Source: JACKBK01 sp963707275 (GTDB taxonomy: Bacteria; Chloroflexota; Anaerolineae; JAAEKA01). Taken from it: 64,000 nucleotides of DNA. Positions 1 through 16,847 of this stretch are shown one piece after another (the first letter of the stretch is position 1; the number at the start of each line of letters is the position of its first letter). Location of the stretch: contig CAVPPH010000006.1 of assembly GCA_963707275.1 (NCBI GenBank), positions 372,001 to 436,000 of the forward strand. Reading direction: 5' to 3'. The notes under the pieces were generated by a model. That model was not told the DNA's origin. It did not search any database and saw only the letters and a program-made list of their open reading frames with translations. Position numbers and translations under genes: made by a program.

Positions 1-1623
1 GTTGACCTCTTCGATGGCCTGCATCAGTTTGGTCTGGTTGCCCGCCACGTCTTCCGGGTAGAGCTGCCGGCACCAATTGCCAACCAACTGCTCGATCTCG
101 GAGGGAGCCAGGTCTTGAACGTCCAGCCGCGTGAAGTCATCGCCGAAGACAGCTTCCTCCTGAAAGCCGGCCTCACGAGCCGTGACGATGACCCGGTTGC
201 CGGGATAGTCGGCGTGCACCAGCTTCTCGACCTGCTCGCGCACCTGGCCGCGCTGCTCGCGCGTGACGATCTCGTCCAGGCCGTCGATCATCAACAGGCA
301 GCCGCCGCGCTTGAGCAACCAATGGAAGAACTCCTCGGAACCTTCCTTGCTGCTGCGCTGCAGGTGCCAGCCAATGAAACCAGCCAGGGTGCCGGTCAGC
401 GGGTGCTCCAACATCCTGGCTGGGGCGTTTTGACACATGTCCAGGTAGCCGCGATAGTAGCGTAGCGGCACCAGCAAAGGGATCAGCGGTTCGTCCGGCG
501 GCAACCGGTACGGTAACGCCCCACCCTCCTGGATGGCGCGAGCCAGGGTGACGGCCAGGTAGTGCATAATCGTGCTCTTGCCGCTGCCTGCGCCACCTAT
601 GATCGCCAGCCGGTCGGACACCGTCAGCAGGTCTTGCAGGGCGACCGGCTCACCTGCCCGCTCCTCTGAGCGTACCAACTCAAACCAGGCCAGGTTGCGC
701 TCCAGCCCAACCTTGTCGCGCAGGGCCTCGGCCAACTCCTTGCGGCTTGGGGGACTGAACCGGCGCACGGTAAGAGCGATGAACACGTCGATCAGCGTTT
801 CGCGCTTGGGCTGTTGGACCGTGCGCGGGTTTTCCATACCGAAAAGCTGCGCCTTGTCGTACACCTTGCGTACCCAGGAAAGGTAGCCGTTCAGATAGGT
901 TTTGGCCTGTTCGGCGCTCAACTTCCTGCCGGTCGGCCCAATGATGATGCTGACATCGCCCTTGAACTTACCGGAGAGAACCGCGTTGCCCTCCCCGTCG
1001 ATCTCGATCCTGCTTGGCGCCGCCGGCTGTTCCGGCAACTGCGTCGCACCCGGTTGACGCTCAAGGGCATCGGCCACGCGACGCAACAACTGCACCTGTT
1101 CCTCGGCGCGCTCGGCGATGCCCCGCAACAGGCCGATCTCGATCTGCCCTTGCAGTGACGGTTGGCGCGCCGCCGCATCGTAGAAGTTGGTGACGAACTC
1201 TGCCACCAGCTCCTCGAACGAAACGTCACCGCCCAACAGGTCGGGGTCGTAGCCCGACGCTTCAAACTCGGCCGCCAGCAGATCGAGGTTGATCTTCGCA
1301 TCCGGCCGGGGGTCGATGACCTGGGATAGCTCCCCCGCCACTTCGTCGCGCGCCGACCACTCGCCGAACAGGGTCAGGAAATGAGCCATCAGATCCGGGT
1401 CATCGGTCTGACCGCTGACCGTCTCGTACAACGCCCCAGCCATGGCCTGGTTGAGAGCAACCTGCTGCGGCTCGGGCCGCAGACGTCGCCTGACCTGGTA
1501 GCTGGCGGCGTCGATCAGTCGCCCAGTGACGTCTGCTGCCAGGCCGCCGACGAAGTCCCCGGCCGCGCCGATCAGGATGGTTCGCAGGGGCTCGGGAATG
1601 GTGTTGATCCAGGATGGGTCCAT
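1..1623 (-). CDS. NACHT-type P-loop NTPase (STAND-like), C-terminus beyond window
   Basis: An uninterrupted frame of 541 codons runs from an ATG at 1623 to the left edge, so the C-terminal sensor part is not visible. Residues about 1-205 look helical and match no family I recognise. A short beta-rich motif GNAVLSGKFKGDVSI follows (nt 946-990). The NTPase has a P-loop IIGGAGSGKST near residue 345, a Walker B LLMIDGLDE near 440 and a VIVTARE segment near 478, the NACHT/STAND order. By family knowledge such ATPases sense a trigger and oligomerise to activate a partner effector. Here the partner is probably the CHAT protease 52 bp upstream on the same strand, which carries a similar beta motif at its C-terminus. 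Family assignment is firm; the defence role is inference. Confidence 0.8.
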   Translation of the reverse strand, partial: MDPSWINTIPEPLRTILIGAAGDFVGGLAADVTGRLIDAASYQVRRRLRPEPQQVALNQAMAGALYETVSGQTDDPDLMAHFLTLFGEWSARDEVAGELSQVIDPRPDAKINLDLLAAEFEASGYDPDLLGGDVSFEELVAEFVTNFYDAAARQPSLQGQIEIGLLRGIAERAEEQVQLLRRVADALERQPGATQLPEQPAAPSRIEIDGEGNAVLSGKFKGDVSIIIGPTGRKLSAEQAKTYLNGYLSWVRKVYDKAQLFGMENPRTVQQPKRETLIDVFIALTVRRFSPPSRKELAEALRDKVGLERNLAWFELVRSEERAGEPVALQDLLTVSDRLAIIGGAGSGKSTIMHYLAVTLARAIQEGGALPYRLPPDEPLIPLLVPLRYYRGYLDMCQNAPARMLEHPLTGTLAGFIGWHLQRSSKEGSEEFFHWLLKRGGCLLMIDGLDEIVTREQRGQVREQVEKLVHADYPGNRVIVTAREAGFQEEAVFGDDFTRLDVQDLAPSEIEQLVGNWCRQLYPEDVAGNQTKLMQAIEEVN

Positions 1624-1675
1624 GGTCTTCTCCGTAGTGCCTCGTGCCTGAATGGAGACGATTTGGAAAATCGTC

Positions 1676-2797
1676 CTACGGGGAGTGGCTGATGGTTACG
1701 TTGCCGCCGACCTTGCCGGCGATCACGATGTTGCGGTTGCCGGTGAAGTTGATGCTCGTGGATTGCGCTGCCTGCTCCGGCTCCTGCCAGATACGTCCTT
1801 CCGGCGTGCGCATGAAGAGCGCCGGCAGCCACCACTCGGTCGTGCCGGCCGCCCAGATCGCCTTCCGCGCCGCGGTCACCGCCCGGTCCACGCCCTGCCC
1901 GACGGCGACCGCGTCGTAGAAGGCCGCCGCAAACGCCTCAGCCGCCCGCTGGTGATGTCGGCCTGCATCGCGATCACCGCCGGGATGCCGGCCCGCACCA
2001 ACGCACCGGCCACCGAGGCCGCCTGCCCGCCGCCCGCGCCGCCCCGGCAGGCGTTGAGGACGGCCAGACGCACCCCTTCCCCGGCCAGCATCTGGCCCAG
2101 CATGTCGGCCTCGACAAGCGCCGCCTTGCCGCTGCGCGTCACAGAAGATCAGCCCGTTGTCAGCGCCATGGCCGGCGAAGTGCCAGAGATCGACGCCGCG
2201 CCGCAGGGCAGCCAGCAGCGCGGCCAGGGTCGCACCCTGCGCAACAGACGCTGTCTGCAATCGGCCATCGGCCACGATGGGCGCGATGGCCTGCTCGATC
2301 TCCCGCCACTCACCGGCCACGTCGAGGGTGAGCAGATCGGACGGCGATGCGCCCGTGTAACAGCAAACGCAACGTCCGCTCCTGCGGCCAGGGAAGCGGC
2401 GCGATGGGCAGGCGCACGAACCGGGTGACGGGTGTCCTGCCGTCCAGCGCCAGGAAGCGGCCCAGCGTCTCGTCGTACAGCAGTTCCCACGGCAGCGCGG
2501 CCAGCGCGGGAGTGTCGATGATCAGGCGCAAGCGCAGCACGCCGTCCGGTTCGGCCTTGGCGACGCTGGCGCGCCACAGCTCGGCCACCGCAGGCGCACC
2601 GAACGCGCAACGCCACAAGGCGCGGCCAATGGTTTGCAGCGTTGGTGTTGTTGCGCGGTCGTCGAGGCCGTCGAGGTTGACGGCGCACGGCAGCGTAACC
2701 GGCGCGGTGGTCTGCCCGCCAGGCAAGTCGAGAACCTCGGCGGTCACCGCGTCAGGCTACCCTTGAGTCGCAGGTCGAAGTTGTGGGATGGTTCCAT
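1676..2797 (-). CDS. CHAT-domain caspase-like protease (frameshifted)
   Basis: About 373 codons that read as one protein once three or four single-base frameshifts are bridged (near 2755, 2345, 2143 and 1945). The start is chosen at the ATG at 2797 (MEPSHNFDLRLKG), which gives the N-terminus usual for bacterial CHAT proteins; the first long frame otherwise begins at GTG 2747. The catalytic His lies in LWHFAGHGADNG and the Cys in LAVLNACRGG, the CHAT (caspase HetF-associated) dyad. The last about 20 residues hold GNRNIVIAGKVGGNVTI, which resembles a motif in the NTPase encoded just downstream. By family, CHAT proteases act as cleaving effectors of signalling ATPases. The frameshifts could be real decay, but the preserved dyad and similar breaks in essential genes argue for sequence error. 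Confidence 0.75.
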
Positions 2798-2867
2798 GAT
2801 TTCCTGCGGCAATTAAACCACAAATGGTTCGTGCGCACAATGGCCCAGATCATAACAGACGACAGAA

Positions 2868-2902
2868 AGCCCGGTAAGCCGTCTATGGCGACTCACCGGG
2901 CT
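2868..2902 (-). terminator. Hairpin downstream of glyS
   Basis: An 8-bp perfect stem (2868-2875 with 2895-2902, AGCCCGGT/ACCGGGCT). On the minus strand it is followed by only a short T-containing tail (TTTCTG). It lies about 110 bp past the glyS stop and before the CHAT gene, so it may end glyS transcription. The tail is weak, so a plain structured repeat is also possible. Confidence 0.4.
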
Positions 2903-2920
2903 GCTATGGGCGAACCCAAG

Positions 2921-3004
2921 AGAGTTGGCAACTTGCAGCGTCACCTGGACAGGGGCCTAAGGCGCGCGGGTCTCTTCCAGAGAGGAACACAAGTTGCCAA
3001 CTCT
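2921..3004. repeat. Perfect 15-bp inverted repeat in glyS 3' region
   Basis: Arms agagttggcaacttg (2921-2935) and its exact reverse complement (2990-3004) enclose 54 bp. The second arm ends 8 bp from the glyS stop. It could be a long RNA hairpin after glyS or a mobile palindromic repeat. No transposase is nearby. Confidence 0.6.
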
Positions 3005-3011
3005 ACGCAAA

Positions 3012-6085
<3,074 letters not shown>

Positions 6086-6121
6086 GATGTGTTCCTCGGT
6101 TCGGGTGATGGCAGTAGTCTT

Positions 6122-6156
6122 AGGTGACAGTCACTTGCGGAAAGTGACTGTCACCT
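6122..6156. repeat. Perfect 15-bp palindrome upstream of glyS
   Basis: AGGTGACAGTCACTT (6122-6136) and its exact reverse complement (6142-6156) are separated by GCGGA. It sits 37 bp upstream of the glyS start. It resembles REP/extragenic palindromes rather than a terminator, since no T-run follows on either strand. Confidence 0.7.
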
Positions 6157-6169
6157 GGTGCTGGCTAAC

Positions 6170-6196
6170 AAAAAACCGGCCCTAACTCAAGGCCGG
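6170..6196 (-). terminator. Terminator-like hairpin in the glyS leader
   Basis: Stem CCGGCC/GGCCGG (6176-6181 with 6191-6196). On the minus strand six consecutive Ts follow (6170-6175). It ends about 85 bp before the glyS start. It could terminate transcription from the lipoprotein gene more than 330 bp upstream, or act as an attenuator for glyS. Confidence 0.55.
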
Positions 6197-6537
6197 CCTG
6201 TGGTCGATTCAGGTAAAAAGTCCGTGTCAAGCGATGAGCAAGCACAGACGCGCCATCAAATATGAGTGGCTCCGGCAGGGTCGTAGTATGCTCTTGTGGC
6301 CGCAGCGGACTGATGTCGTTTCAAGAAGTCCGTGCGGCCCAATACCCGAGCCAGATGCGCTGAACAGGTGCTGTGATTTCATCTCAATTCTACCTTGTGG
6401 TGCCATGCTAACGCCGAATGGCATTTGTGTCAAGCTGGCCGGTCAATTCTTCAGGGCAGGTCAACAAGAAAGCCTCCTGGCAACGATCAGCAGGCTGAAC
6501 GTCGACAAGAGGCTAACAAAATCAGGGATGCGCCAGA
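6197..6537 (-). other. Long leader/intergenic region before glyS
   Basis: About 340 bp without a credible gene. On the minus strand it holds a strong hairpin, GGCCGC and GGAC pairing with GTCC and GCGGCC (6297-6339), then the terminator-like hairpin at 6170-6196. The arrangement suggests a structured leader, but the conserved T-box sequence expected for a glyS T-box riboswitch is not present on either strand. Confidence 0.4.
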
Positions 6538-7077
6538 CTACTGACGAACGACCTCGGCGTTGATCAGGATTTGCTGCGAGGCTACGCCGGCTACCTGCGG
6601 TTCCACCCGCAACTCCAGCGTGGTGGACTGGCCTACCGTGGCGTCGGCATCGACAAAGACGTGGGCCTGAAACGGCTGCTCGAACATCGAAGGCAACACG
6701 ACGGGATCAGTCACGGAGGTGTCGCTGCCGTCGCCGAGGATGCACTGTTCGCCAACGCATAGAGACGTTCGCCAGCGCTGGCCGTCAGCCTGCTTAAGCA
6801 CGAACACCACCGGCACATCCTGCGGCGACTCGTTGGCAACCAACAGCTCAAACATATTGTCGCTGTCCGGTGTTACTTGCTGCACCGTCGCCGCCGTGCG
6901 GATCGCCAGCGGGCTGTAGACAGAGCTGTTTGCGCCTGCCGAGTCGAACGGCGCTACACTATCAGCGCCAGTTGTCGCGGACTCGGTGGCTGGCGTGCTG
7001 TCAGAGCTTGCACTGTTGCAAGCCGACATCAGCAGCGACAACGCCACGATAACACCAATTCGGGCCAACCGGTTCAT
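6538..7077 (-). CDS. Predicted lipoprotein, unknown function
   Basis: About 179 codons from ATG 7077 (preceded by AGGTG); a GTG at 7095 would add six residues. The N-terminus is a lipoprotein signal: basic MNRLARIG, hydrophobic VIVALSLLMSAC with lipobox LMSAC, then a Ser/Thr-rich linker. The body (VYSPLAIRTAATVQQVTP to ILINAEVVRQ) looks like one beta-sandwich and contains a Cys pair in SLCVGEQC. The mature protein is probably anchored outside the membrane. No family recognised. The reading frame is intact, unlike many neighbours. Confidence 0.7.
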   Translation of the reverse strand: MNRLARIGVIVALSLLMSACNSASSDSTPATESATTGADSVAPFDSAGANSSVYSPLAIRTAATVQQVTPDSDNMFELLVANESPQDVPVVFVLKQADGQRWRTSLCVGEQCILGDGSDTSVTDPVVLPSMFEQPFQAHVFVDADATVGQSTTLELRVEPQVAGVASQQILINAEVVRQ

Positions 7078-7182
7078 TCGATACACCTGCTTCACCTGAA
7101 AGACGTTGCAGACCAGGGTCTGACTCTCACCAGTTTATATCGACTCGCTTGCACGTGCAGGAATCTGCATACCACAACCGGC

Positions 7183-7981
7183 TCACGCGGCAGGTTTCTG
7201 GTAGGCTTTCATCTGCTCGCGCAGGGTGCGGATGAAGAGCGGCGAGCGCAGGCCGCGCTCCAGATGGTAGACGATGGTGGCTTGCAGCAGCCGTTCCAGC
7301 TCCGCGTGCAGCCCCGGACTCAGGCTCAACCGCTCGACAGTGTCCCAATCGCGGGTCTGAATGAAACGCAGCGTCTTGAACAGCGCCAGGTTCAGCGGCT
7401 CCGCGCCGATCTGCCCTTCGCCGTGGCGGGGACAGAGAACGCCGCCGCCGGCGTAGCTGTAGTAATTGGTGACCGGCTGCAACTCGTCCTGACACTCGAT
7501 GCAGCGAAACAGCTCGGGCTGGTAGCCAGCCAGGCCCAGAAGCCGCAACTCGTAGATACCGCACCGCGGTTGCCAGCGATTCGTCCCGCACTTCTGCCAG
7601 CCGGCTCAATGTGTCACGCAGAAGAAGAAACATCGGCGGGTTGGCGTCGCTTTCCTGCGTAAAGCTGTCCAGCAGCTCAGCCACGTAGTGGGCCTGGGCC
7701 GTGCGCAGCAGGTCGCCGCGCAGCGCAAGATACGTTTCAACCGTCTCGGCCTGCGTCACCAGATCCCACGAGCGCGTTTTGGCGATCAGGATCGTGCTGT
7801 AGGTGAACAGCTCAACGTGGCCCGCCTTGCGGCTGCGGGTCTTGCGCACACCTTTGGCCAACAGCACCAGCTTGCCATGCTGCGCGGAAAAGACAGTCAG
7901 CAGGCGGTCGGCCTCGCCGTGGTCGCGCCGCTTCAACACAATGGCATCCGCGCGGTAGAGTCGCTGACGACGCTCTTCCAT
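7183..7981 (-). CDS. recO: DNA repair protein RecO (one frameshift)
   Basis: RecO helps load RecA at SSB-coated gaps in the RecFOR pathway. The N-terminal OB-fold reads RADAIVLKRRDHGEADRLLT and continues with HGKLVLLAKGVRKTRSRKAG. After a break near 7555 the frame continues LLGLAGYQPELFRCIEC, with a zinc-type CxxC (CIEC) and a later CPRH, and ends QMKAYQKPAA. Total about 266 codons, near the usual 240-260. Start ATG 7981 (MEERRQRLYRAD) is preferred over an upstream ATG at 8056 because it matches the family N-terminus and is preceded by GAAAGGG. It lies just downstream of cdd on the same strand. Confidence 0.88.
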
Positions 7982-8040
7982 GGTTGGCCCTTTCGCTGGA
8001 CTGAGAACGCCTCTACAAATAAGGTCCGTGGTTGGCACGG

Positions 8041-8509
8041 TCAGGAGACCGGCCAAAGCAGGAAGTTGGCTCTTGCGCTGGACTCGAGCGGCGCGCTGAG
8101 CAGGTCTTGGGGCAGAAACGCGCCCGGTAGCAGCTCAGCTACGGTGTTGATCGAGCGCACGGTCTCCAGGTCGGCGATGACAACCGGCATGTCAAGCGCG
8201 AACTCGGCCATCACCTGGCGGCAGGCGCCACACGGACTGCCGCCGATGCTGGTCACCACAACCAGCGCATCGAACTCCGTTTCGCCCTCAGAGACCGCCT
8301 TCCAGATCGCGACCCGTTCCGCACAAACCGTCAGCCCGTATGAGGCGTTCTCGATGTTACAGCCGGTGTACACCTTGCCCGAGCGAGTGCGTAATGCGGC
8401 GCCGACAGCGAAATCCTGAATAGGCAACGTACGCGCGATCGCGGGCCGCCCTGGCCAGCGCCAGCAGGTCATCGACATCAGCGGGCATCAAAAGTTTGGT
8501 TGTGTTCAT
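8041..8509 (-). CDS. cdd: Cytidine deaminase (one frameshift)
   Basis: Deaminates cytidine/deoxycytidine in pyrimidine salvage. The zinc site is visible as TVCAERVAIWKAV (CAE) and PCGACRQV (PCxxC), with substrate-side CNIENASYG. The frame opens at ATG 8509 (MNTTKLLMPADVDDLLALA), reaches YVAYSGF, then needs one base removed from a TTT run near 8425 to continue as AVGAALRTRSGKVYTG. About 156 codons, slightly long for the family. Its ATG overlaps the stop of the CorC-like gene (ATGA), so the two are probably translationally coupled. Confidence 0.88.
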
Positions 8510-9831
8510 GTGGTTGATGACGCGGACAGGGAGGCCCGCTTCTTGTGCAGCTCATCGACAGGCTCGCTCTGATCGCTGGCCGCGAGACTTTTACCTGAAG
8601 GATGCGGCGGCCCTGCACGGAAAGAACCTCCAGAACTCAGGCCGTCGTACTCGACGCGACTGCCGACAGTGGGAATGCTGCCCAGCACGCTGTAGATGAA
8701 ACCGCCCAGTGTGTCGCTTTCCTCCGTATCGAACTCGATCCGCAGCATCTCGCTGACCTCGTCCAGGCGGATCTGGGCGTCGAAGACGAACTCGCGTTCG
8801 CCCAACTGGACCGCCATCGGCGTTTCGGTGTCGTATTCGTCCTGAATGTCGCCGACGATCTCTTCCAGCAAATCCTCGATGGTCACCACGCCGGCAGTGC
8901 CGCCGTACTCGTCGACGACCATTGCCATGTGCACCTTGCGTTGTTGCAGTTCGCGCAGCAGGTCGTCCACCTTCTTTGACTCTGGCACAAAATAGGCGGG
9001 TCGCATCAATCTCGGTGATGGGCACATCGTGCTGGCCGTCACGAAACGGCGGCAGCATATCCTTGGCGTACAGCACGCCCTGGACGTGGTCGATGTTGCC
9101 GCGATAGACAGGGATGCGCGAATGACCGGCCTCGATGATCACGTCCAGGGCATCTTCCAGTGAAGTCTGCTCGTCGACAGCCACAATGTCGATGCGCGGC
9201 ACCATCAACTCGCGTACAGCGGTTTCACCCAACTGGAAGATGCTGGCGATCATCTTCTTCTCGTCCTCTTCGATCAGTCCAGGCTCCTCGCTGGAATCGA
9301 TCAGGAAACGCAGTTGGTCCTCAGAGAGAAAGAGGCTATCGGCACTCACGTCCTCAGCCGATCGTCCCATAATCAAGTTGGCCAGCCAGCGCAGCCCAGC
9401 CACGAAAGGGGAGAGAGCAGCTGGCGCTGACCACCCGAACCGCACCAGCCAGCTTGATACCTGATGAATCTGCAGTGCGCAGTGCCCAAGCTCTGGAAAC
9501 ACCTGCACGCAGCCGAGTGCCAGACCACTCACGAGAACGAGGATCAGCATCTGCCAGCGCCACGCCATTCCCGCGTTCAGCGCCAACCAGACGATCGCGC
9601 GGATCGCCGCGATGATGCCGAGCACGTCGAGGATCTGGAGAGCCAGCACGAAGCGGCCGGGATCTTCGATCAGCGCCAGCAACGCGCCAGCTCTGGATGC
9701 ACCTTCCCCACGCAGTCTGCGCACATTGGCTTTGCTCAGCCCCCCGGGAGATGCCCGTCCAGCATTTGAAAAAACGACCACCAGTAGTGCCACAATAAAA
9801 CCAACCAGGCTAACCAACTGTCAGGATCCAC
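8506..9831 (-). CDS. CorC/HlyC-type membrane protein with CBS domains (frameshifted)
   Basis: Membrane protein of the DUF21-CBS-CorC_HlyC family, usually linked to divalent cation efflux. The first about 140 codons hold hydrophobic segments (FIVALLVVVFSNAG, MLILVLVSGLALG). A CBS pair follows: VRELMVPRIDIVAVDEQTS, AGHSRIPVYRGNID, then KKVDDLLRELQQRKVHMAMV and VVDEYGGTAGVVTIEDLLEE. The last part (GDIQDEYD, VFDAQIRLDEVSEML) is the C-terminal CorC_HlyC domain. GTG 9831 begins VDPDSWLAWL, a common start for this family, but a shift near 9800 is needed; otherwise TTG 9817. Further breaks lie near 9005, 8650 and 8560. The stop overlaps cdd. Confidence 0.82.
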
Positions 9832-9863
9832 GATATTCTCCCGATCTTCCTTTCTTCGAACAC

Positions 9864-11261
9864 TTACCGAATTACTTCAGAATCAGTTCGCGGCCGTTCG
9901 CGCACGTGGGCCGGCACGCCAACCGCAATCTCGCCGTCCGGCACATCGCGGCGTCACGACCGAACCTGCGCCTGTACGCGCACCATCGCCGATGCGCACC
10001 GGCGCCACCAACATCGTGTCACTGCCGATAAATGCTCCATCGCCGATTTCGGTACGGTGTTTCTGACTGCCATCGTAGTTGCAGGTAACTGTCCCGGCGC
10101 CGATGTTGCCTCGACTGCCGATCCGGGCGTCGCCGATGTAGCTGAAGTGACCCATCTTGACACCCGGCCCAGGTAGGAGTTCTTGATTTCGCCGAAGTTG
10201 CCCATGTGCACGCCGCTGGCCAGATGCGCGCCGCTGGCGCAGATGAGCAAAAGGCCCAATCTCGACGTCATCTCCGACGACAGCGTCTTCCAACACCGAG
10301 TACGTCACACGACAACCATTCGCCCAGAAGGTGTTTTCGATGGTGGTATGGGGACCGATGCGGCAATGCGACCAATGACAGTTCGTCCGCGCAGATGAGT
10401 GGCAGGCAATACCACGTGTCGCGACCAATGATCACGGTGTCGTCGATGTAGGTGGTGTGGGGTCGATCAGTGTGACGCCGGCCTCCATGTGACGCCGGTT
10501 GATGCGCCCGCGCAGAACCGCCTCCGCTTCGGCCAGGTGCTACCCGCGTGTTGATGCCCAGCATCTCCGTCGGCGTTGTCCATCTTGACGGCGATGACAC
10601 GGTTCGTCCCTGGCCGACACGGCCATGCCGACCAGATCGGTCAGATAGTACTCGCCCTTGGCGCTGACGGGTATCGCGTCGATGTTCTGCCCAGAGCCAG
10701 GCAGCGTCGAAGCAGTAGAGTCCCGGGTTGAGTTCGCTGATCAGCCGTTGCTCGTGCGTGCAATCGACTTCTTCGACGATGGCCAACAGTCGCCGTTAGC
10801 TGCGCTGCAATCCGACCAAAGCCGCGGGGCGTGTCGCTCTCAAAGGTTAGCATCGACAGGACACTGTTCGACCCGTCGACGGCTTTCCAGCAGACGCTGC
10901 ATGGTTGCGACGGTGAGAAGCGGCATGTCGCCGTAAAAGACGGCGACCGCGCCGGCTCGCCGGCCAGCATTGCGCTGGCCTGCAGACGGCATGTCCCGTG
11001 CCCAGGCGCTGCTGCTGCTCGACGTAGCGCGCCCGTGCGCCGAGTTGATCACGGACGGCCTGCGCACCACGACCGATGACCACGACCGGCGGCGACGGAG
11101 CAAGCTCGTCTGCCAGCCGCACGCTGTATTCGATCAGCGGCCTGCCGCCCAGCGGATGTAGCACCTTGGGCGTGTCCGACTGCATTCTTGTGCTGTCTCC
11201 CGCTGCCAGGATAATGACATGGAGGTGTTGCTCGAAGAACTTGGTCGTCAGATGTTATCAT
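9864..11261 (-). CDS. glmU: Bifunctional GlmU (UDP-GlcNAc synthesis), heavily frameshifted
   Basis: GlmU acetylates glucosamine-1-P and uridylylates it to UDP-GlcNAc for peptidoglycan. The N-terminal pyrophosphorylase signature reads VIILAAGDSTRM then SDTPKVLHPLGGRPLIEY. The C-terminal left-handed beta-helix shows GPHTTIENTFWANGC, GNFGEIKNSYLG, GNIGAGTVTCNYDG and IGSDTMLVAPVRIGDG. The true end is DVPDGEIAVGVPAHVRERP, with a TAA at 9864, in a different frame from the preceding block. At least six breaks occur over about 466 codons, which is the normal length. The start is uncertain: ATG 11261 needs a shift before VIILAAG. The break density is among the worst in the window. Confidence 0.85.
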
Positions 11262-11443
11262 CAAAGGTAATGGGCCAGCCGAGGTGCCAGGCATCACACT
11301 TCAGGATAGCGAGATCATCGCTGTGAGTACTGCAAGTTCAAGTCCAAGTGCCAGGCACCTGACGGTCACCATCAAGTAACGTGTGGCAACGATAAGATCG
11401 CCAGGTAACCCTGCCGGAGCAGTGATCATCTGGCGACGAAAAC

Positions 11444-11504
11444 AAAAACGACTGTCTGCAACGCAACCATTCTAGCATAAGCCAGGGTGCGACGCAAACA
11501 GTCG
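11444..11504 (-). terminator. rrn operon terminator
   Basis: On the minus strand, just after 5S, a 17-nt arm pair (11488-11504 with 11449-11465; outer CGACTGT/ACAGTCG perfect, inner part imperfect) is followed by TTTTTGTTTT. Position and T-run fit a Rho-independent terminator for the rRNA operon. The remaining DNA up to glmU (11262-11443) shows only short GTGCCAGGCA-type repeats. Confidence 0.75.
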
Positions 11505-11532
11505 AAAGAGAAAGCAATGAAAAACAGGCTCT

Positions 11533-11648
11533 GTTGGCAGCGTCCTACTCTCACAGGGACCTACGTCCCAACTACCATCGGGGCTGAAGGGCTTAACTAC
11601 CAGGTTCGGGATGGGACTGGGTGTACCTCCTTCGCTAAAGCCACCAAA
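11533..11648 (-). rRNA. rrf: 5S ribosomal RNA
   Basis: The reverse complement shows the 5S core: TTTGGTGGCTTTAGCG at the 5' side, CCCATCCCGAACCTGG in the middle, and GAGAGTAGGACGCTGCCAA at the 3' end. The ends pair to close helix I. Length is about 116 nt. It is the last gene of the operon, about 90 bp after 23S. Confidence 0.93.
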
Positions 11649-11670
11649 AGAGCCTGCTCTTTACTTATTT

Positions 11671-11732
11671 AGTTAGAGTTGTTACCCTAACAACCGAATA
11701 GAATGTGTGATCTTCAATTTCTACCATCTCGC
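11671..11732. repeat. 3' arm of the 23S rRNA processing stem
   Basis: This stretch (AGAGTTGTTACCC... to ...CGCGTAGAAAGC) is the near-exact reverse complement of 14714-14778 on the other side of 23S. Pairing of the two in the precursor gives a long stem closing the 23S, the usual RNase III substrate. Confidence 0.8.
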
Positions 11733-11735
11733 GTA

Positions 11736-14713
<2,978 letters not shown>

Positions 14714-14722
<9 letters not shown>

Positions 14723-14778
14723 AGACGGCAGAAATTGAAGTTCTACACATTCTATTCGGTTGTTAAGGTAACAACTCT
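14714..14778. repeat. 5' arm of the 23S rRNA processing stem
   Basis: Pairs with 11671-11732 over some 60 nt with few mismatches and encloses the 23S gene. The spacer from here to the tRNA (14779-15002) holds a short CGACCCAGCAGTACGCCGGGTC hairpin-like stretch and nothing else I can name. Confidence 0.8.
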
Positions 14779-15001
14779 CAGCGTTTGACCGCTGACCCGT
14801 GACCGCCAGCTTACTGGTGATCACACATCAATGGTCAACCTCGATTGAGACAAAAAACGACCCAGCAGTACGCCGGGTCATCAGGACCTTCGTCGCATGC
14901 TTTCAAACTGTTGGATCGCCTTTACGTCTGGCAGGTGAGCAAAGTCAACATCAACTTAAGGTATAGCTACAGTGACATTCGGACCGAGACTGGTCAAACC
15001 A

Positions 15002-15076
<75 letters not shown>

Positions 15077-15088
15077 GAAACGTAGACT

Positions 15089-15115
15089 CATTAACAACTA
15101 AAAAGTGATAGGAAG
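15089..15115. repeat. 3' arm of the 16S rRNA processing stem
   Basis: These 27 nt are the exact reverse complement of 16772-16798. The pair encloses the 16S gene and should form the precursor stem cut by RNase III. Confidence 0.8.
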
Positions 15116-15218
15116 ACGTGAATTGGGTTGGTCAGACCTTCTCGGTTGAACCGTTCTGACCTAAGGAATTCACCATCCGGCAACTGGCTTTACCCAGTCT
15201 CGGCAGGTAGAAACTCCC

Positions 15219-16721
<1,503 letters not shown>

Positions 16722-16771
16722 AAAACTTGACTTACTGACCTATGTTAGGTCATTGAGCCCAAAACACTTGG

Positions 16772-16798
16772 CTTCCTATCACTTTTTAGTTGTTAATG
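16772..16798. repeat. 5' arm of the 16S rRNA processing stem
   Basis: Perfect 27-nt complement of 15089-15115, lying between the rrn promoter and the 16S 5' end. A small GACCTATGTTAGGTC hairpin (16737-16751) sits between this arm and 16S. Confidence 0.8.
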
Positions 16799-16818
16799 TG
16801 CCGTCCGCACGAAAAGAG

Positions 16819-16847
16819 ATGTTATCACATTCGGCGGCGTTTGTCAA
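16819..16847 (-). promoter_or_regulatory. rrn operon promoter (sigma-70 type)
   Basis: Minus strand TTGACA (16842-16847), a 17-bp spacer and TAACAT (16819-16824). This places the start of transcription about 90 nt upstream of 16S, ahead of the processing stem. Confidence 0.7.

Noticed and set aside
6086..6537. T-box riboswitch for glyS
   Set aside because: Position and terminator fit, but no sequence resembling the conserved T-box (AGGGTGGNACCGCG) exists on the minus strand.
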